From Corythucha ciliata (Eukaryota; Arthropoda; Insecta; Hemiptera; Tingidae), in the NCBI GenBank assembly GCA_038030265.1, contig CM075943.1, forward strand, positions 4,278,001 through 4,342,000: a stretch of DNA of 64,000 bases, read 5' to 3'. The notes below the pieces were generated by a model that saw only the letters and a list, made by a program, of their open reading frames with translations, ran no database searches and was not told the DNA's origin. Of this stretch, positions 33,042-45,374 are shown in pieces. The position numbers and the translations under genes were made by a program. Position 1 is the first letter of the stretch. Every line of letters starts with the position of its first letter.

Positions 33042-33500
33042 TAATGTTTATAAATACGCTAATTTCCGTCAAATTTAGAAAAATCACCAATTAGGGCGGC
33101 TAAAATCAATTAAAACGCTAATTTTTATCACTTGAATTGACGCAAAGTGGTCATTCGCTGCTAAACATTGAGGAAAACGTCAATTTGTGACAAAAACGCG
33201 GGAAAATCGTTGCTTTGCTACTAAAATTGAGGAAAAGAGCTAATTAGCGGCTAAAATTAAAAAAAATTAAATTTGTGTCCAAAATTGAAAATGGGTGGGT
33301 ACTTCATTTCTCGCCTTGTGATGGCAACTGATTTGTGGCTCAAAATTGAGAAAAAGCGCTTATTCATGGCTAAAACTGTGGATAAGTGCTGTAATCCTTA
33401 GCTAAAAGTGAAAAGATAAATTGCAATTGCGGGGCTAAATTGTTAAAAAACCCGCGAATTAGCGGCTAATTTTGGAAAAATCACCAACAAGCGCTGCTAT

Positions 33501-36213
33501 GCTCCTCGGAAACTACTTTGACATCTCGTCACCCTCGTTGATTGAAAACCAAAATTTCACGACTTTTGCCTCTTAAAAATTTGAATGTCACCGGTCTGGC
33601 CCTTTCATAACGGATTCGGAGGGTTTGGCTCTTTCAAGTACGAAATTTCACCGATTTTTTTTTTTTTTTTTCCCCTTGGAAACAAAATTGTACCCCAATC
33701 GTCTCCTCCAAGAGTTCAATGTCCATGTTTTGGCGATCCTTTCGATCCTTTTAGAACGTTTAGAGTGTATTTCCCCCTCCCCCTTCACAATTATGTCTTA
33801 ACGGCTTAACGAGAGTGTTTCCATGTTCTCCCTCTGTTTTTTAGTACCCAAACGCACTTGCTTTTTTAAAACACGACGGTTGGAAAAACGCGTTTGCATG
33901 AAAAATACGAACGCTTTTGAAACAAACGAAAACTACTATTCTTAAGCGCTCCATACCACTGTCAGTTTAACTGAAGGCAATCGTGAGGCCGTCGATCGGG
34001 GTTCCCCTCACATTTATCAGTTAATCTGAAGGCCATGGACTGCAGTCCGTGAAAATTGAAGGTGTGAGATCGTTGACTGACAGTGTATGTTGCTCGGCGA
34101 TTTTGGTCTTACGTTCTTGAGGCGACGGCCTGCAGGCAATCGCATAGTGTATGGGGCGCTTTACTATTGTTATTAATCATTTAAAACCTTTTACACTTTT
34201 TTTTAAGAGCCATGAATAATTCTCTTGGAACGAAAACTGAATGAAAATTATGTTATTCCCTTAATTAATTTCAAATAAACTCTGTACATTTGGAATTTCC
34301 AATAATGCCTCCCTTGTGTTTTACCTACTTGAAATCTGAAGTGGAACGATTCATGGAAATACTCGCTCGTTCTCATTTGATGATGACAGTCTTATACATA
34401 CTAAATAATATAATTAATTAATTTCCCTCGTATTCATGACAATTTAATTAGTACATTTCACGATTCCCTAGGCCTCAATTCCCATCTAATTATCATTATT
34501 AGCATATGGCTTGAGACAGAACTTTTCCCTAGTCAAGTTCTTGTTTCAACCTTTCCTTTAACTAAAGCTTAGTGCACAAGGGCTGTATTCAGAAACGCAC
34601 CTTTACGAGACCTTAACCTTTGTGGCTCCTTATAGCAGGAATTTGTATTCAGAAACCAATTGGAAGAAAATTGGATAAGGAACTGTAAAGGAGTTCTTTA
34701 ACTTGGAAGTTTCAACTCGCGCATTTTGACGTGGAATTGTACAAAACGCAACTCTCAGCCACGTGCATGCTCGCAGTCGTGAACACACATTAGCAGAAAA
34801 ACTTCCGAGGCTATCGATAAAAGTATATTTTTCTTTTTGCGCATTCCTCACCACCCCTTCCCACCGCCGCCACCACCACCAAAAAATTTGACCGAGAACA
34901 ATGTACAAATGGTTTGACAACATCGTGTGCGCTGAATACCAAAATACGTTAATTTTTGGGTGTCAAGGAACTGTACACTCTTCAATATTGTTTTTCTTCG
35001 AATGTGGATGAATAGCAATTTTCTGACAAACGAGGAGGAAACTGTTTTTTGAAAGTCTTTCTTCAATAAGCGCGCTCTCTCGGAAGATCAAGAAGCAAAA
35101 TCAAACAGTTTCTATATATTGAAGGGCATAAAAGAGAAAGTCTAGCGAAAAAAAACACGTCTTTTTGTTAGCTTTAGAAACGAGTTAGAGTGAAAATGAG
35201 GTGTGTAGTCAATTTAAAGGAGCAAAAACAAAAAAAATACTCGCTGCTCTAGAGGTTATGTCTATTTCAATAACCGACGACGTTGGTAGCAGCATGTGGG
35301 AGTTGAGGACACGCTGAATACATACATATTTATGCAGAAATATTTTTGGTTCAAATTGGTATTGATTCCAACTGTTGACTATCCCGAGAATGAAACAAAA
35401 TGCTTACTGTGTAGTAGTGAAAACATAGCACTGAGCATATCTATTGTTCTATTTAAAATTTGATTATACTTCCAAGTCTTTTTTTTTATTTTTTGGTGGG
35501 TAGGAAGGTGGAAATGCATTTACGCACGGTGTGCCGGACTCCTGCCGAGCGACAGCCTACAGGCTAGAACCACCCCCCTTTTTTGGGGCATCGACTGCTA
35601 GAGGTCATGAGCCCATCAAATGTGTCAAATGTGTTGTTAATTACATAAGATTGAAATCGACTGCTTGATTGGGAGTTTTTGACGATAATTATTGTTTTGA
35701 AGTTAGTTAATTATTGGCCTCGCAAAGATTCGACTCAGTGAAACTGGGGGACTTTTTGCGAACTGACGTAGAGTAGACAGTAGATGGTGCGGGACGAGCG
35801 GGGTGCTTCAACAAAACTCGAATAACATAATTGCAATTGTTAATACATGAGTACATTATTCAATAATTGGAGTGTATTGAAGCCACAACCACAAGCACGT
35901 GCGTTATAATATAAATTTTAGTTACCATCGGTAAACCGCATCCCTCCATCGGTCACTATGATAATGAAGGACATTTGACGCCAATCGTGATCATGGACAC
36001 CCAAATTCAAATTCATACATCGCTACGTGCCACGATGCAACAATTGTTGAACAATTTGCAGAGAAGATGCATCTGTAGAACGCGCCATTTTAGAGTTACC
36101 GGTAGTAAAAACATCAGCATTCCCCTCCCCCTCATAGGGCTTAGATCTTGATCCACTCCTGTCATCATCTCCCCATGGCACTAATTCCCATTCGTGAATT
36201 ATACCGACAAACA
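33501..36213. other. Non-coding stretch, no gene recognised
   Basis: AT-rich with T-runs near 33,655 and 35,480. At about 34,033-34,072 there is a diverged inverted copy of part of the 1.58-kb repeat (CATGGACTGCAGTCCGTGAA, matching 23,500-23,530). A GTATTCAGAAA motif pair lies at 34,587 and 34,647. No credible coding frame. Confidence 0.5.
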
Positions 36214-36690
36214 GTGCCGGCTTTAGGAATTTGGCCCCCGGGCGAATCTTTCACCGGTGCCCCTATAAATTCACTGTTCTGAATAAAGCCGCGATATGGC
36301 GTTATTTCCATTTTAACCACAAATTAGCATTTTTCCTATACTTAGCGATTTTTCTCAATTGCATCAGTGAATCAGCCTTTTGTCTCTTTTTTAGCGATGA
36401 ATAAGCGAATTGTCTCCATTTTAGCCGCGAATTTTCTCAAATTTTTGCCGTAAATTACCGCTTTTTCCTAATTGGCCACAACAATTCCTCCGCAAGCCAT
36501 GATTTGTCATTTTCTCAATTTTCTATGGATTAACAAATTTTCCCTTATTACCCCCTCAATTAGCCATCTTATTTATTCTGACCGCCAATTAGCGTTGTTC
36601 CTCATTGAAGCCGCTATAATTACAGATCTACATTTTCAGCCACGAATTAGGGGTTTTCCCGATTTTCGTCGCGCATTACCTAAACCTCAT
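36214..36690 (-). repeat. CAGTG-type terminus followed by inverted minisatellite
   Basis: CAGTGCCGGCTTTAGG at 36,214 looks like a second hAT-style end. From about 36,290 the minisatellite runs in reverse complement (AGCCGCGAATT, then TTTTTCTCAATTTT). It resumes at 42,052 on the other side of the LINE. No matching right terminus was found, so the transposon call is tentative. Confidence 0.5.
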
Positions 36691-36896
36691 TCAGAGTTAG
36701 ACCTTGGACGTGTAAGGATATTCGTTTTCGATCGGTGACAACGTCTAAGTATAATTATCTTTATTTTATTTTATTTTATTTTTTTATATTTTTTTTCTTA
36801 CGCAGATTAATTGGTAAGTCCTAATTATTTTATTTTATTTTTTCTGTGCTTGGAGAAAGCACAGCATAAAGTTTTTCCTTTTATTTTTCCTCCGTA

Positions 36897-37998
36897 ATGG
36901 GAGAGGAGACGGATGGAGAGAACTCTAGTTCTCAGGGAATGGACGTGGTAGAATCGAATTGCCCGCAAGAAGGCATTAGCGAAAGAATCGAATTTTTATT
37001 TCGCAAGGAGGATTCAGGACCTTATAAAATTTATGTAGAAAGTATGAATCTGGTCAAAGAAGGCGTGGGGCGAGTTCATCCGATGTCTGTCGGGAAAATG
37101 ATATTTGAATCTTTACCAGAAATTTCAAAGACTGTTATTTCAATAAAAACTCAAGGGCGAAATCGGATTGTCATCGAAGTTAACAATTACGCTTCGGCTA
37201 ATAAACTAGTATCAAATGAAGTATTTCAAAAGAAAGGTTTTAAAACATACATATATTCCAGGGTTCTTAATCAAGCGGCGTGGAATAATTAGAGGTGTCG
37301 AAAAATCCCTTAGCGAGGAAGAAATAAAAAATGTAATTCAAGGGCCGAATGGTGAAAGTTTGGACATATTTTCAGTTAAAAGACTGAATCGTCGCACCAC
37401 GGATTCATCAGGAAAAAACGAATTCACACCGACATTCTCTGTATAGCATTTAATATTCGAGGACAGACTTTGCCCCCGTACGTGTTGATTCATTACGTCG
37501 CTTGTGAAGTGGAGCCATTCATTCCGAGAGTAGTACAATGCTATAAATGCTTACGTTATGGTCACTTCCAAGATCAGTGTAAAGGTGCGGTACGCTGTAG
37601 TAAATGCGGAGATGCTCATGAACTGAGCGAGTGTACGGCAGGAGAAAAAAAATGCGTTCATTGCAATGGTGCACATCTTGCAACGGACAGGAATCACTGC
37701 CCTCAGTTTTCAACAGAAAAAAACATTAAAAAAAGTAATGAGCGAAAGCAACGTTTCGTATCACGAGGCAAGGTCCGGTGTAAATGGGCAATCATTTGCT
37801 AACAAATTAAGATCCCCATCCCTCAATAATATTTCTTCTTTTCCACCCCTTTTTCACGGCAATTCTAATCCTAACAGAAAAATAACTTCAACAAGCTCTT
37901 TTCCACGGTCCTTTAAACGTATTCGCGACCTTCCCTCCCCCCCCCTCATGTTGTTGCGCAAAATAACGTTACACCGAAAAATACTACCGGCGGTTTAA
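36897..37998 (+). pseudogene. ORF1 of the I-clade LINE
   Basis: ATG at 36897 (MGEETDGENSSSQ). The first frame ends at 37,292; a shift near 37,250 moves the sense to LSEEEIKNVIQGPNGESLDI, and another near 37,445 to a frame with three zinc knuckles at 37,541-37,690: CYKCLRYGHFQDQC, CSKCGDAHELSEC and CVHCNGAHLATDRNHC. A last segment is Ser/Pro-rich. The structure (acidic N-terminus, RRM-like middle, three CCHC) is that of I/Jockey-type ORF1 proteins that coat element RNA. Three frames, so broken. Confidence 0.8.
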
Positions 37999-38263
37999 TC
38001 CAATCTAATCCCCACAGAAGTGAACATTCAGAACAGAAAACTAGATCCCTAATACAAAACGAATCCTTCAAATCTGAGTTGGAAGAAATTATAAAAAATT
38101 TGCTTAAAAAAGTTGGCATAAAAGATAACCAAATTACTCACGAGGATACCAAGTTATTTTTATCTCAAACTATCCAGTACATCACAGACAAACATAGTAA
38201 TTTATAGTAAGCTACCCCTCTTCCCTTGGGTGGACGGGGAGTCAAATAATATAATCAATAATT

Positions 38264-38900
38264 ATGGATGATAACTTAAAAATTTTTCAGTGGAATGCTC
38301 GCTCTTTAGCATCAAAAATAGCTGAAACTGACAATTTTCTCGCTGAAAATAATATCCAGATCGCGGCCATTTCTGAAACTTGGTTCAAGCCTAATAAATC
38401 TTATATTATAAAAAATTACAACATTGTTAGACAAGATGGACAGGACGGAAAAGCCGGAGTGGCAATTTTAGTGAAGGACAATATCCTTCCAATGCCTATT
38501 ATAGAAGGACTGATGGCTGTGGGTATTTCCGTAGAACTCACCTTAGGTACAATGCTCGATATTTTCTCAACCTACAACAGTCCCACTAACCAACTATCCC
38601 AACGTCAATGGGAAGTTTTTTTTCAGTACGAGCTCAGGTCCCGCTTTATTTCTGGGAGATTACAACTGTAATAATAGGGCTTTTGGTTCTAGTTTTTCGC
38701 AGCCCAAGGGTAGAAAACTATTGGATGCGGCTCATGAAGCCGACTTAATCTTTCTTAATGATGGTTCCCCCACATTTATAAATCACTTCAATAACATCAC
38801 CGTTTCTGTACTTGATCCATCATTCTGCCCCCCTCAGCGTAGCCTCACATTTTAGTTGGGCCACGATTGACGATACCTTGGGATCTGACCATCTCCCTAT
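38264..38900 (+). pseudogene. ORF2 endonuclease of the I-clade LINE
   Basis: ATG at 38264. Endonuclease blocks FQWNARSL, AISETWF, GDYN (after a shift near 38,625) and GSDHLPI (after a second shift near 38,825) occur in order, so the APE-type active-site residues are recognisable. The first frame stops at 38,671. Confidence 0.8.
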
Positions 38901-40800
38901 CATCATTTCTTCATCATTTAAAATTAAGAATTGTGTCCGAACCAAACCCCTGCGAAGATGGAATGAAAGCAAAGCAAATTGGGATGATTTCAGAAGCTAT
39001 ATGGCTAACTATGATTACACAAGCCTTGACACATACGAAAACTTTCAACAATATCTTATGCTGGCCTGTGACAAAGCCATACCTAAATGTTCTTCCAGTC
39101 GAAATAAGAAACATACAATTTGGTGGAATAATGACTGCTCAGCTGCGAAAAGGCACAGGTCTGCGGCATTCTGTGCATACATAAATAGCCCATCAATGAT
39201 TACATACTTGGAGCTCAAAAAAGCAGCTGCTGCTGCAAAACGTGTCGTGAAGCAGGCAAAAAGTCAATCTTGGAGAACATTTTGTGGGCAGCTTAGCGGT
39301 AGCTTCCCTATTGGGGATGTATGGAAGAAATTAAAGCATTTAAAAAAAACAGCTTCTGATATCATCCTCCCAACTAGTAAAGGAGAGTGGTGTGGCGAAT
39401 TTCTACGTAAATTAACTCCTGACTTCGTGCCTGAGCCTAGCCTGGTTTTTTCGACAATATCCAACCCGGCGTGCTTTCTTACCGGTGAGTTTACGGTTAA
39501 GGAGGTGGACCTGGCAATTAAAAATTCAAAAAATACATCCCCTGGCAAAGATCAAATAACATACCCTATACTAAAAAACTGTCCTAAGTCAACAAAAAAA
39601 CTACTAACGAACCTCCTCAATAATATTTGGCAAAGTGGAATTTTCCCAGGCAGTTGGAAAGAATATTTAATTTATCCCCTTAAGAAACCAAATAAACCTT
39701 CTAACCACTCCGACTCTTACCGTCCGATCTCTCTGTCTTCCTGTGTGCTCAAGACATTCGAAAGGATTCTGAAGAACCGTCTAGAATTTTGGGTGGAAAA
39801 CAAAAATGTCCTTCCCCGCAGCCAATATGGATTCCGCAGAGGCCGAAGCACTATTCACAGTCTTTCTAAGTTAACCACCGACATCCAACTAGGATTCACT
39901 GAAGGAAAAATCATATTGGCTATCTTTTTAGAAATTTCAGGCGCATACGATAACGTCAATCATCGCATCCTGTACGACATGATGATTAAAATCGGGGTTT
40001 CCCAAATGTTTGCACACAGAATCATTTCGCTGATCTCGAACCACAAACTTTTCTTGCAAGTTGGTGACTCTCGACTTGGCCCCAGGCTTGCCAATATAGG
40101 TTTGCCTCAGGGGGGAATCTTGAGTCCCTTGTTGTATGCGATATACGTGGCGGATTTGGAGGACGCTCTTTCAGATACTGTGAATATACTGCAGTACGCG
40201 GACGACGTCTGTTTGTACGCAACAGAGTCAAGCTTAGAGCGCTGTGTTGAGTTACTTCAGCAGGGCTTGCGCAGGTTCAATGAATGGCTTCGTAACAAAG
40301 GACTGACGATCTCAGAGAATAAATCTGTAGTTGGCCCCTTTTCTAGACGTAGATCTAGTGTGTTGAGTGGTTACTTGAAATTAGACATCTTCAATTTTCC
40401 CGTTAAGAATGAAGTGAAATTTCTGGGTTTACATTTCGGTCGGAAACTTACCTGGAGGAACCACGTAGAAAAAATGGTATTTAAAGCCGAAAAATTTGTT
40501 AATGTATTGCGAATGATATCACATACCCGTTGGGGAGCAGATCCAGATGTCAGCCTTTTGTTTTACAAAGGAACGGTTCGCTCTATCTTCGATTATGGGT
40601 GTATGTTATATGGATCGGCGTGTGAATCTATCCTCAGAAGGCTAGACGTAATACAATATAAATGCATCCGTTTATGCCTGGGAATGCTTCGCTCTACCCC
40701 TATTAACAATCTTCTGAACGAAGCTGGCGAAGCCCCTCTTAAAATCAGACGGGAGATTTTGTCAGACCGTCTTCTTTTAAAATTCAGAGTTTTTCCCTGA
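38812..40800 (+). pseudogene. ORF2 reverse transcriptase of the I-clade LINE
   Basis: A long open stretch of about 660 codons. RT motifs: KNTSPGKDQI, SDSYRPISLSSCVLKTFERI, YGFRRGRSTIHSL, AIFLEISGAYDNVNH (first catalytic Asp position occupied by Glu-Ile-Ser in place of the usual DxxxAFD start), LPQGGILSPLLYAIYVADL and Y-A-D-D at 40195-40206. The thumb includes SIFDYGCMLYGSA. The frame ends at TGA 40798-40800 because of an indel; the sense continues in the next frame. Confidence 0.85.
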
Positions 40801-40801
40801 C

Positions 40802-41943
40802 ATGGCAAACAAGATTTCTCACCTGAATACGCTCGACCTCACCCATAAATTTTGGCAGAAAAAAGCCTCTCCAATGCTTGTACGCAGCTTCCGACGACTA
40901 CATTCGATATTACCTCAGATCCAGTGTACAAATTACTCAATACCACTATTCAGTTTGACTAAAGATGTACACAAAAGTTTGTATAGGGAAAGTTGCCTTT
41001 TTAGTCAAAAGTTTTTCTTAAGAACCCCACTGGTTCCCCCTAATAAGGTGGTGGAGTCAGAGTTAAAGCTGATGGCCAACACTCATCACATCTTCACGGA
41101 CGGGTCAAAGTCACAATATGGGTCTGGATGTTCGTTCTATGACCAAACGTACGACATAAGAAGCAAATTTAGACTTCCGGACAATACATCGAGGTACACT
41201 TGCGAGATGGTGGCGGTGCGAGAGGCCTTGAAATATTTCAACGGCCTTAACACGACTAATGATCTTGTTATCATTACCGATAGCAAGAGCATTCTAAAAG
41301 CAATGGACAATCCCCTAGGATATTACGGAAGCCCAAAACTAATGTTACAAGCGTTAGATATGGTATGCCAAATTAGAAAGAAAAACAAGAAAATCACTTT
41401 TTCTGGGTACCAGGTCATTCAGGTATTTTTGGTAACGAGCAAGCCGACCGTCTTGCGAAACAAGCGTGCTCTACGGGAGATCAGTTAAAAATTAAAATGA
41501 ATTACACTGAGTTTTTTGGGCTAAGCAAGTCAATATTATATCAAACATGGTACCACAGGTACAATACAAGTGAAACTGGCCTATTCTGCGTAGGGCACAA
41601 CCCAACAATAAATGATCCCCCTTGGTTCCACAACCAGAAGGTGTCCAAAAACTTGTGCTCAGCTGTGTGTCGTCTCAGGACCAATCATGGAATTTGTCCG
41701 GCATATCTTTAAAAAATCAATGTGCAGACGTCTGATCAATGCGAATCGTGCCATATGGTAGGGGATCTGGAACACGTAGTCATGCATTGCAAAAAATTTA
41801 CCTCAGAAAGACTTGAGCTGTTCCGCCACTTAGCGCCATTATTGGAAAACCCATTCAACTACATAACCCTATTGGCTTCCAAAGACTTAAATGTGTACAA
41901 ACACCTTCACCAATTTTTACTTAAGGTAGATCACGTGGTGTAA
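40802..41943 (+). pseudogene. RNase H and C-terminal zinc region of the I-clade LINE
   Basis: HHIFTDGSKSQYGSG (first Asp) and VIITDSKSILKAM (second Asp) are in frame from 40,802. WVPGHSGIFGNEQADRLAK (final motif) is readable only after a shift near 41,400. The end holds CESCHMVGDLEHVVMHC, the usual CCHC of LINE ORF2, at about 41,740. A TAA at 41,710 and frame changes separate these pieces. Confidence 0.8.
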
Positions 41944-42051
41944 TTTATAATCTAATATACTCATCTTTATACTATAAGGTGTATAATAATCAATAAAACT
42001 AATGTGTGGCTTTGGCTTTCGGGCTAATGCCAAAAAAAAAAAAAAAAAAAA

Positions 42052-42390
42052 ACCCTAAATGTATTTCTTAATTTGGCCGCGAATTAGCATTTTTTCCTCA
42101 CTTAATCGCTTCTTTTCACTTTTATCGATGAATTAGCTATTTTTCTTTATTTTAGCGGCGTATTAGCGATTTTTCACCATTTTAGCCGCTAATGAGCGAT
42201 TTTTCTCAATTTCTTCCATGAATTAGCACTTTTTCTTGTTTTTAGCTGCAAATTAGCGATTTTTTGCTCTTAAAGCAATGAATTATCCCGTTTTCTCATT
42301 TTGATGCAGCAACTTGCCGCCAGAAGCCGAAAATTGTCGTTTCCACACTTCTAGCCTCTTAGCGCTTTTTATAAGAATACTTTAAAGTTA
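42052..42390 (-). repeat. Inverted minisatellite right of the I-clade LINE
   Basis: Continuation of the array at 36.29-36.69 kb, with repeated AGCCGCGAATTAGC and TTTTTCTCAATTT, ending at a GC-richer unique stretch. Confidence 0.75.
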
Positions 42391-42703
42391 TTTTCTTCTC
42401 GTCCGACTTCCCCCTTCCTTCATTTTGCTGGGCGTGCCCCTCAGGACACGGCGAGAAAAACTAAGAGCGAATTTCGGCGTAACTTCAAACCGTTTTAAAC
42501 ACATCCACTAGAAGCCAAAACTGTAAACAATGCTTTAGCAATAGCAACCAGTAACTACCATCATTGTGTGCCTACCAAAGTCATATAAATCGAAATATGA
42601 CTTTGGTGTCTACTCTAGGAATGTTCTTTCAGACGCCACCAGGGGCGGTCGCGTTATCTTTGCGGGGCCAATCAAGTTGTCAGTTATTTTGAGGATTTCA
42701 AAT
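42391..42703. other. Short spacer, nothing recognised
   Basis: Unique-looking sequence between the minisatellite and the 3' end of the minus-strand LINE. It contains the close inverted pair TTTGGTAGGC-like CTACCAAAGTCATA / TATGACTTTGGTG at 42,572-42,612. Confidence 0.4.
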
Positions 42704-44007
42704 TTAATAAATGTAATTTATCTCATGTAGGCAGCTCAATAGATGGCTTAGGGTCTGAGGGTTCTTTGACCTAAGTAACTCAACGTGTAGAAAGCGATGC
42801 AGGCCGTGGTTTTCACGGGTATTTACCCTTTGGGGGCACTCAAGTATGATGTGTTCTGGTGTTAAGGAGACTTCGCAGTTTTCACAAGTTGGTCGATAGC
42901 GACCTATTAGGTGGTAGCTGTGAGTGGCTCTGGTATGGCCAATTCGAAGGCGGTTAAGGATCATTTCTTCTTTTCTATTGGTTTCTGGGAGGAAGATATC
43001 TTTCAAACTTGTCAATTGCGGGAAGATAAGGCTTAGTGTGAAGGAACTTGTCGCCCATTTTTCTTGCTGATTCATCCAGAGTTCGGGTGATATAGTTATT
43101 GTAGTCAGTTAACGGTAGAGAAGGAATAGTGAGTCTGGATAAAACGGAGGTGGATGAGGCGTCTTTTGCAAGGCGGTCCTCTATCGGAAGCATCCGTGTA
43201 GATCAGCTCGAAATCATGGGAGGATGATTTGAAGGAGAGAAATAGCTGACGAAATTCGTTGGGATTTAAATTTTGTTTTGTGACTGAATGCAGAGAAAAG
43301 TCTATGTGTAGATTTGGTGATAACCATGGATAGTAGGAGTAATGGTCTGTTGGTAGTAGCCTTAGGGGCGGGGTTCGAGTGTAATTGAGTGCAAAGTTCA
43401 CGAAAACGAAGCGGGGAAAGGCCTTGTTCGCGATAAGCATAGCAAGAACTGTGGGTCGTAGTCACTGAGAAGGGAATAAAGAAAGTGGGTGGTTTTGGAT
43501 TTTAGGGATACTCCATATTTTAACATAAGCTGATGGCGGCGTTGGCTTGACGGTAGTTGGGAGGACAATGTATAGAGTGAGTCCACCGGACTCATGCGAA
43601 ATGCCCCTAGAGCAATGCGCAGGCCTTGGTTGAAAGCACGCTCTACTGGTAAGAACCATGATTTACGGGCGGAACCGTAGACAACGCTAGCGAAGTCTAT
43701 TTTTGAACGGATGAGGGTTTCAAAGATTTTGAGACTCATTGCAGTGCTACCTCGCAGCTCGATGTCCGGCAATAGTTTGAATGACCTTCATGTCTGAGTG
43801 ACAACTATTGCATAAGTCTTGGAGATGATGTTTCCACGTGAGATTTTCGTCAAAGATTAAGCCAAGAAATTTGTGATGAGGAACATTTGAAATCAGTGAG
43901 CTGTATAAGAAGAGTTGCGGTGGGGTATGGGAACGGCGTAAGTGGCAAAAGTGAACGGCAACAGTTTTTTTCCGCTGAAAAGGTGAGGCCACTATGAGAG
44001 TGAGCAC
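42704..44007 (-). pseudogene. ORF2 C-terminal third: RT thumb, RNase H, zinc region
   Basis: 44007-43747 has the RT thumb (HHKFLGLIFDENLTWKHHL). 43772-43398 continues with LIRSKIDFASVVYGSA and a following helical region. 43440-43105 contains ELIYTDAS, the start of RNase H, then degenerates. 43075-42704 gives the end of ORF2 with CENCEVSLTPEHIILEC and stops near the 3' end. Palm motifs including YxDD are absent. Confidence 0.75.
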
Positions 44008-44235
44008 TATGAGAAGAGTGTGGATTTGTAGTCATAATTAAAAAAGAAGTGGATTTCGCAGGAGGCACGGATGGGTTCCTGTGTGTGGGTTCTGTGTGAC
44101 GGTCCAACGAGGAGCACCGTAAACCCGTTGGGGTTGGTGGTATGGGTTCAGCAGGAAGGGGAGGGAGACTGGTTGAAGTCTCCTTAGGAATGTTTGACTT
44201 TTGTTGGGGGAGGGGATTTGTGAGGAGGAGGTGGC

Positions 44236-44760
44236 GTGAAGATTAGCGGTGGATGTTTAGGAGTTGTATGTACTTTTGCTGCATATGAAGTGCCTGGTCG
44301 AACAGTTGAAGGGTTTCGAAGCCATTGCACGAGCTTCTCTCAGAGTCATTTTATAAGCAAATTTTGCAGTCGCCGTATTTCCTTTTCTTGGTTAGGTACA
44401 CTGTCGATGTGTTGCCTTGTGGGCACCGGCGCAATTCACACAGTGAAGATTGTCACAGTCGCCTTCATGAATATCAGCACCACGGAGGCATTTTTGTGCG
44501 GAACGACAACGGGGGGGGGGCAGTATGAACAAAGTGCTGGCATCGAAAACAGCGCATTGGTTCCGGGATAATAGGGCCGGGCTTTGAGTTTGTAGAAAGC
44601 GCCATTGATAGAAGTGAGCAGCTCAGGTAGGTAGAAGGTAAGGACAAATAAACCTGTACTTTCACGCTGGTCAGGATTTCCAACACGGCGGGTTATGCGC
44701 CGCACTTTAATTACTTTTTCTTCCGCAAGCCCTCGAGGATAGCCTCATCGGTCAAGTTTA
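44236..44760 (-). pseudogene. ORF1 fragment with zinc knuckles
   Basis: On the minus strand CFRCQHFVHTA near 44,555 starts a CCHC series. A C-run (44,510-44,519 on the plus strand as G) shifts the frame, after which the second and third knuckles follow (HEGDC, then CVNCAGAHKATHRQC) before a stop near 44,395. The upstream part (LPELLTSINGAFYKLKARPYYPG) resembles the domain before the knuckles in I/Jockey ORF1. Confidence 0.65.
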
Positions 44761-44869
44761 TGAAATCTCTACAGAAAATGACTACCTCAACATTAAGGCG
44801 AATGTTCGGGCTAGTTTTCACTGCAGTATCACCGAGGGGTGTTAGACTTTTTACTATTTTTTCTTGATT

Positions 44870-45374
44870 CGACCAAAATTAAATATTGTAAACAAAACAC
44901 TTCCACCACTGAAACCGTCAACAAACCTCCGGAGGAGGAAGAAGAAAGTAAAATTCATCGAACTACGCGCCTACACTCCAAGACTAGAGAAGATCCAAGC
45001 AATCACGCTAATCACAGCCTCCGAGCGGAATACAACTGTTATCTTGTATCTTTTGTAAATAATCAATTCATGCTCTGTACATATAACAAGTTTCTAATTA
45101 ACATCAAGTTTATAATATGCATTTCACAAAAGTTTGTAAGTCTTCTCATACGATAGAGCGTAAGTAATTGTAATAACAACCCCCCAAACTGCTCAAATAA
45201 ATCAGACTTTTTCTCCCAAAACGTCTCGCTTCTTTCTTCCAATTGCCCTTGTACTCGGTGGACTGATCTCCCCGGTGCTTTCTTTCTGCCACCTTCCACA
45301 GCACCTGATCGGCTGATCCCGCTCGGTGCTTCCAAACCTACTGTCCGAGAGTGAAGGCTGATCCCTTCATCCTC
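44870..45374 (+). repeat. Inverted repeat arm A (505 bp)
   Basis: It begins CGACCAAAATTAAATATTG and ends GATCCCTTCATCC. Its reverse complement is present as 46989-47039 continued by 57702-58165, interrupted only by the Mag-like element; identity is about 95% by eye. The last part of the arm encodes a piece of Gag on the opposite arm. Confidence 0.85.

Larger units (their letters stand above)
31060..33500 (+). repeat. Long degenerate minisatellite array with embedded MITEs
   Basis: About 2.4 kb of the purine-rich unit family, including the end of the right direct repeat. MITE and LINE-tail insertions interrupt it at 32,588-33,041. No coding potential. Confidence 0.8.
36691..42051 (+). mobile_element. 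I-clade LINE, full-length but frameshifted
   Basis: A 5.4-kb non-LTR element inserted in inverted minisatellite: 5' UTR to 36,896, ORF1 with zinc knuckles, ORF2 with endonuclease, RT, RNase H and terminal CCHC, then a short 3' UTR ending GGCTTTCGGGCTAATGCC plus about 20 A at 42,031-42,051. RT followed by RNase H is the I-clade arrangement. At least six frameshifts make it inactive. The exact 5' end is not certain; I place it near the end of the minisatellite. Confidence 0.85.
42704..44868 (-). mobile_element. Internally deleted RNase H-type LINE
   Basis: Minus strand. ORF1 remains (44.76-44.24 kb) are followed by only the C-terminal third of ORF2 (44.0-42.7 kb), so the endonuclease and most of RT have been deleted. 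Gene order and motifs resemble the I-clade LINE at 36.7-42.0 kb, but it is a different family. Its 5' side stops where the inverted-repeat element begins (44,870). Confidence 0.75.

Noticed and set aside
4123..33500. Regularly spaced repeats that might suggest a CRISPR array
   Set aside because: Units are degenerate and contiguous, without unique spacers, and the DNA is eukaryotic.
36691..42051. Target duplication of the I-clade LINE (CCTAAA-like on both sides)
   Set aside because: Too short and the 5' end too uncertain to claim.
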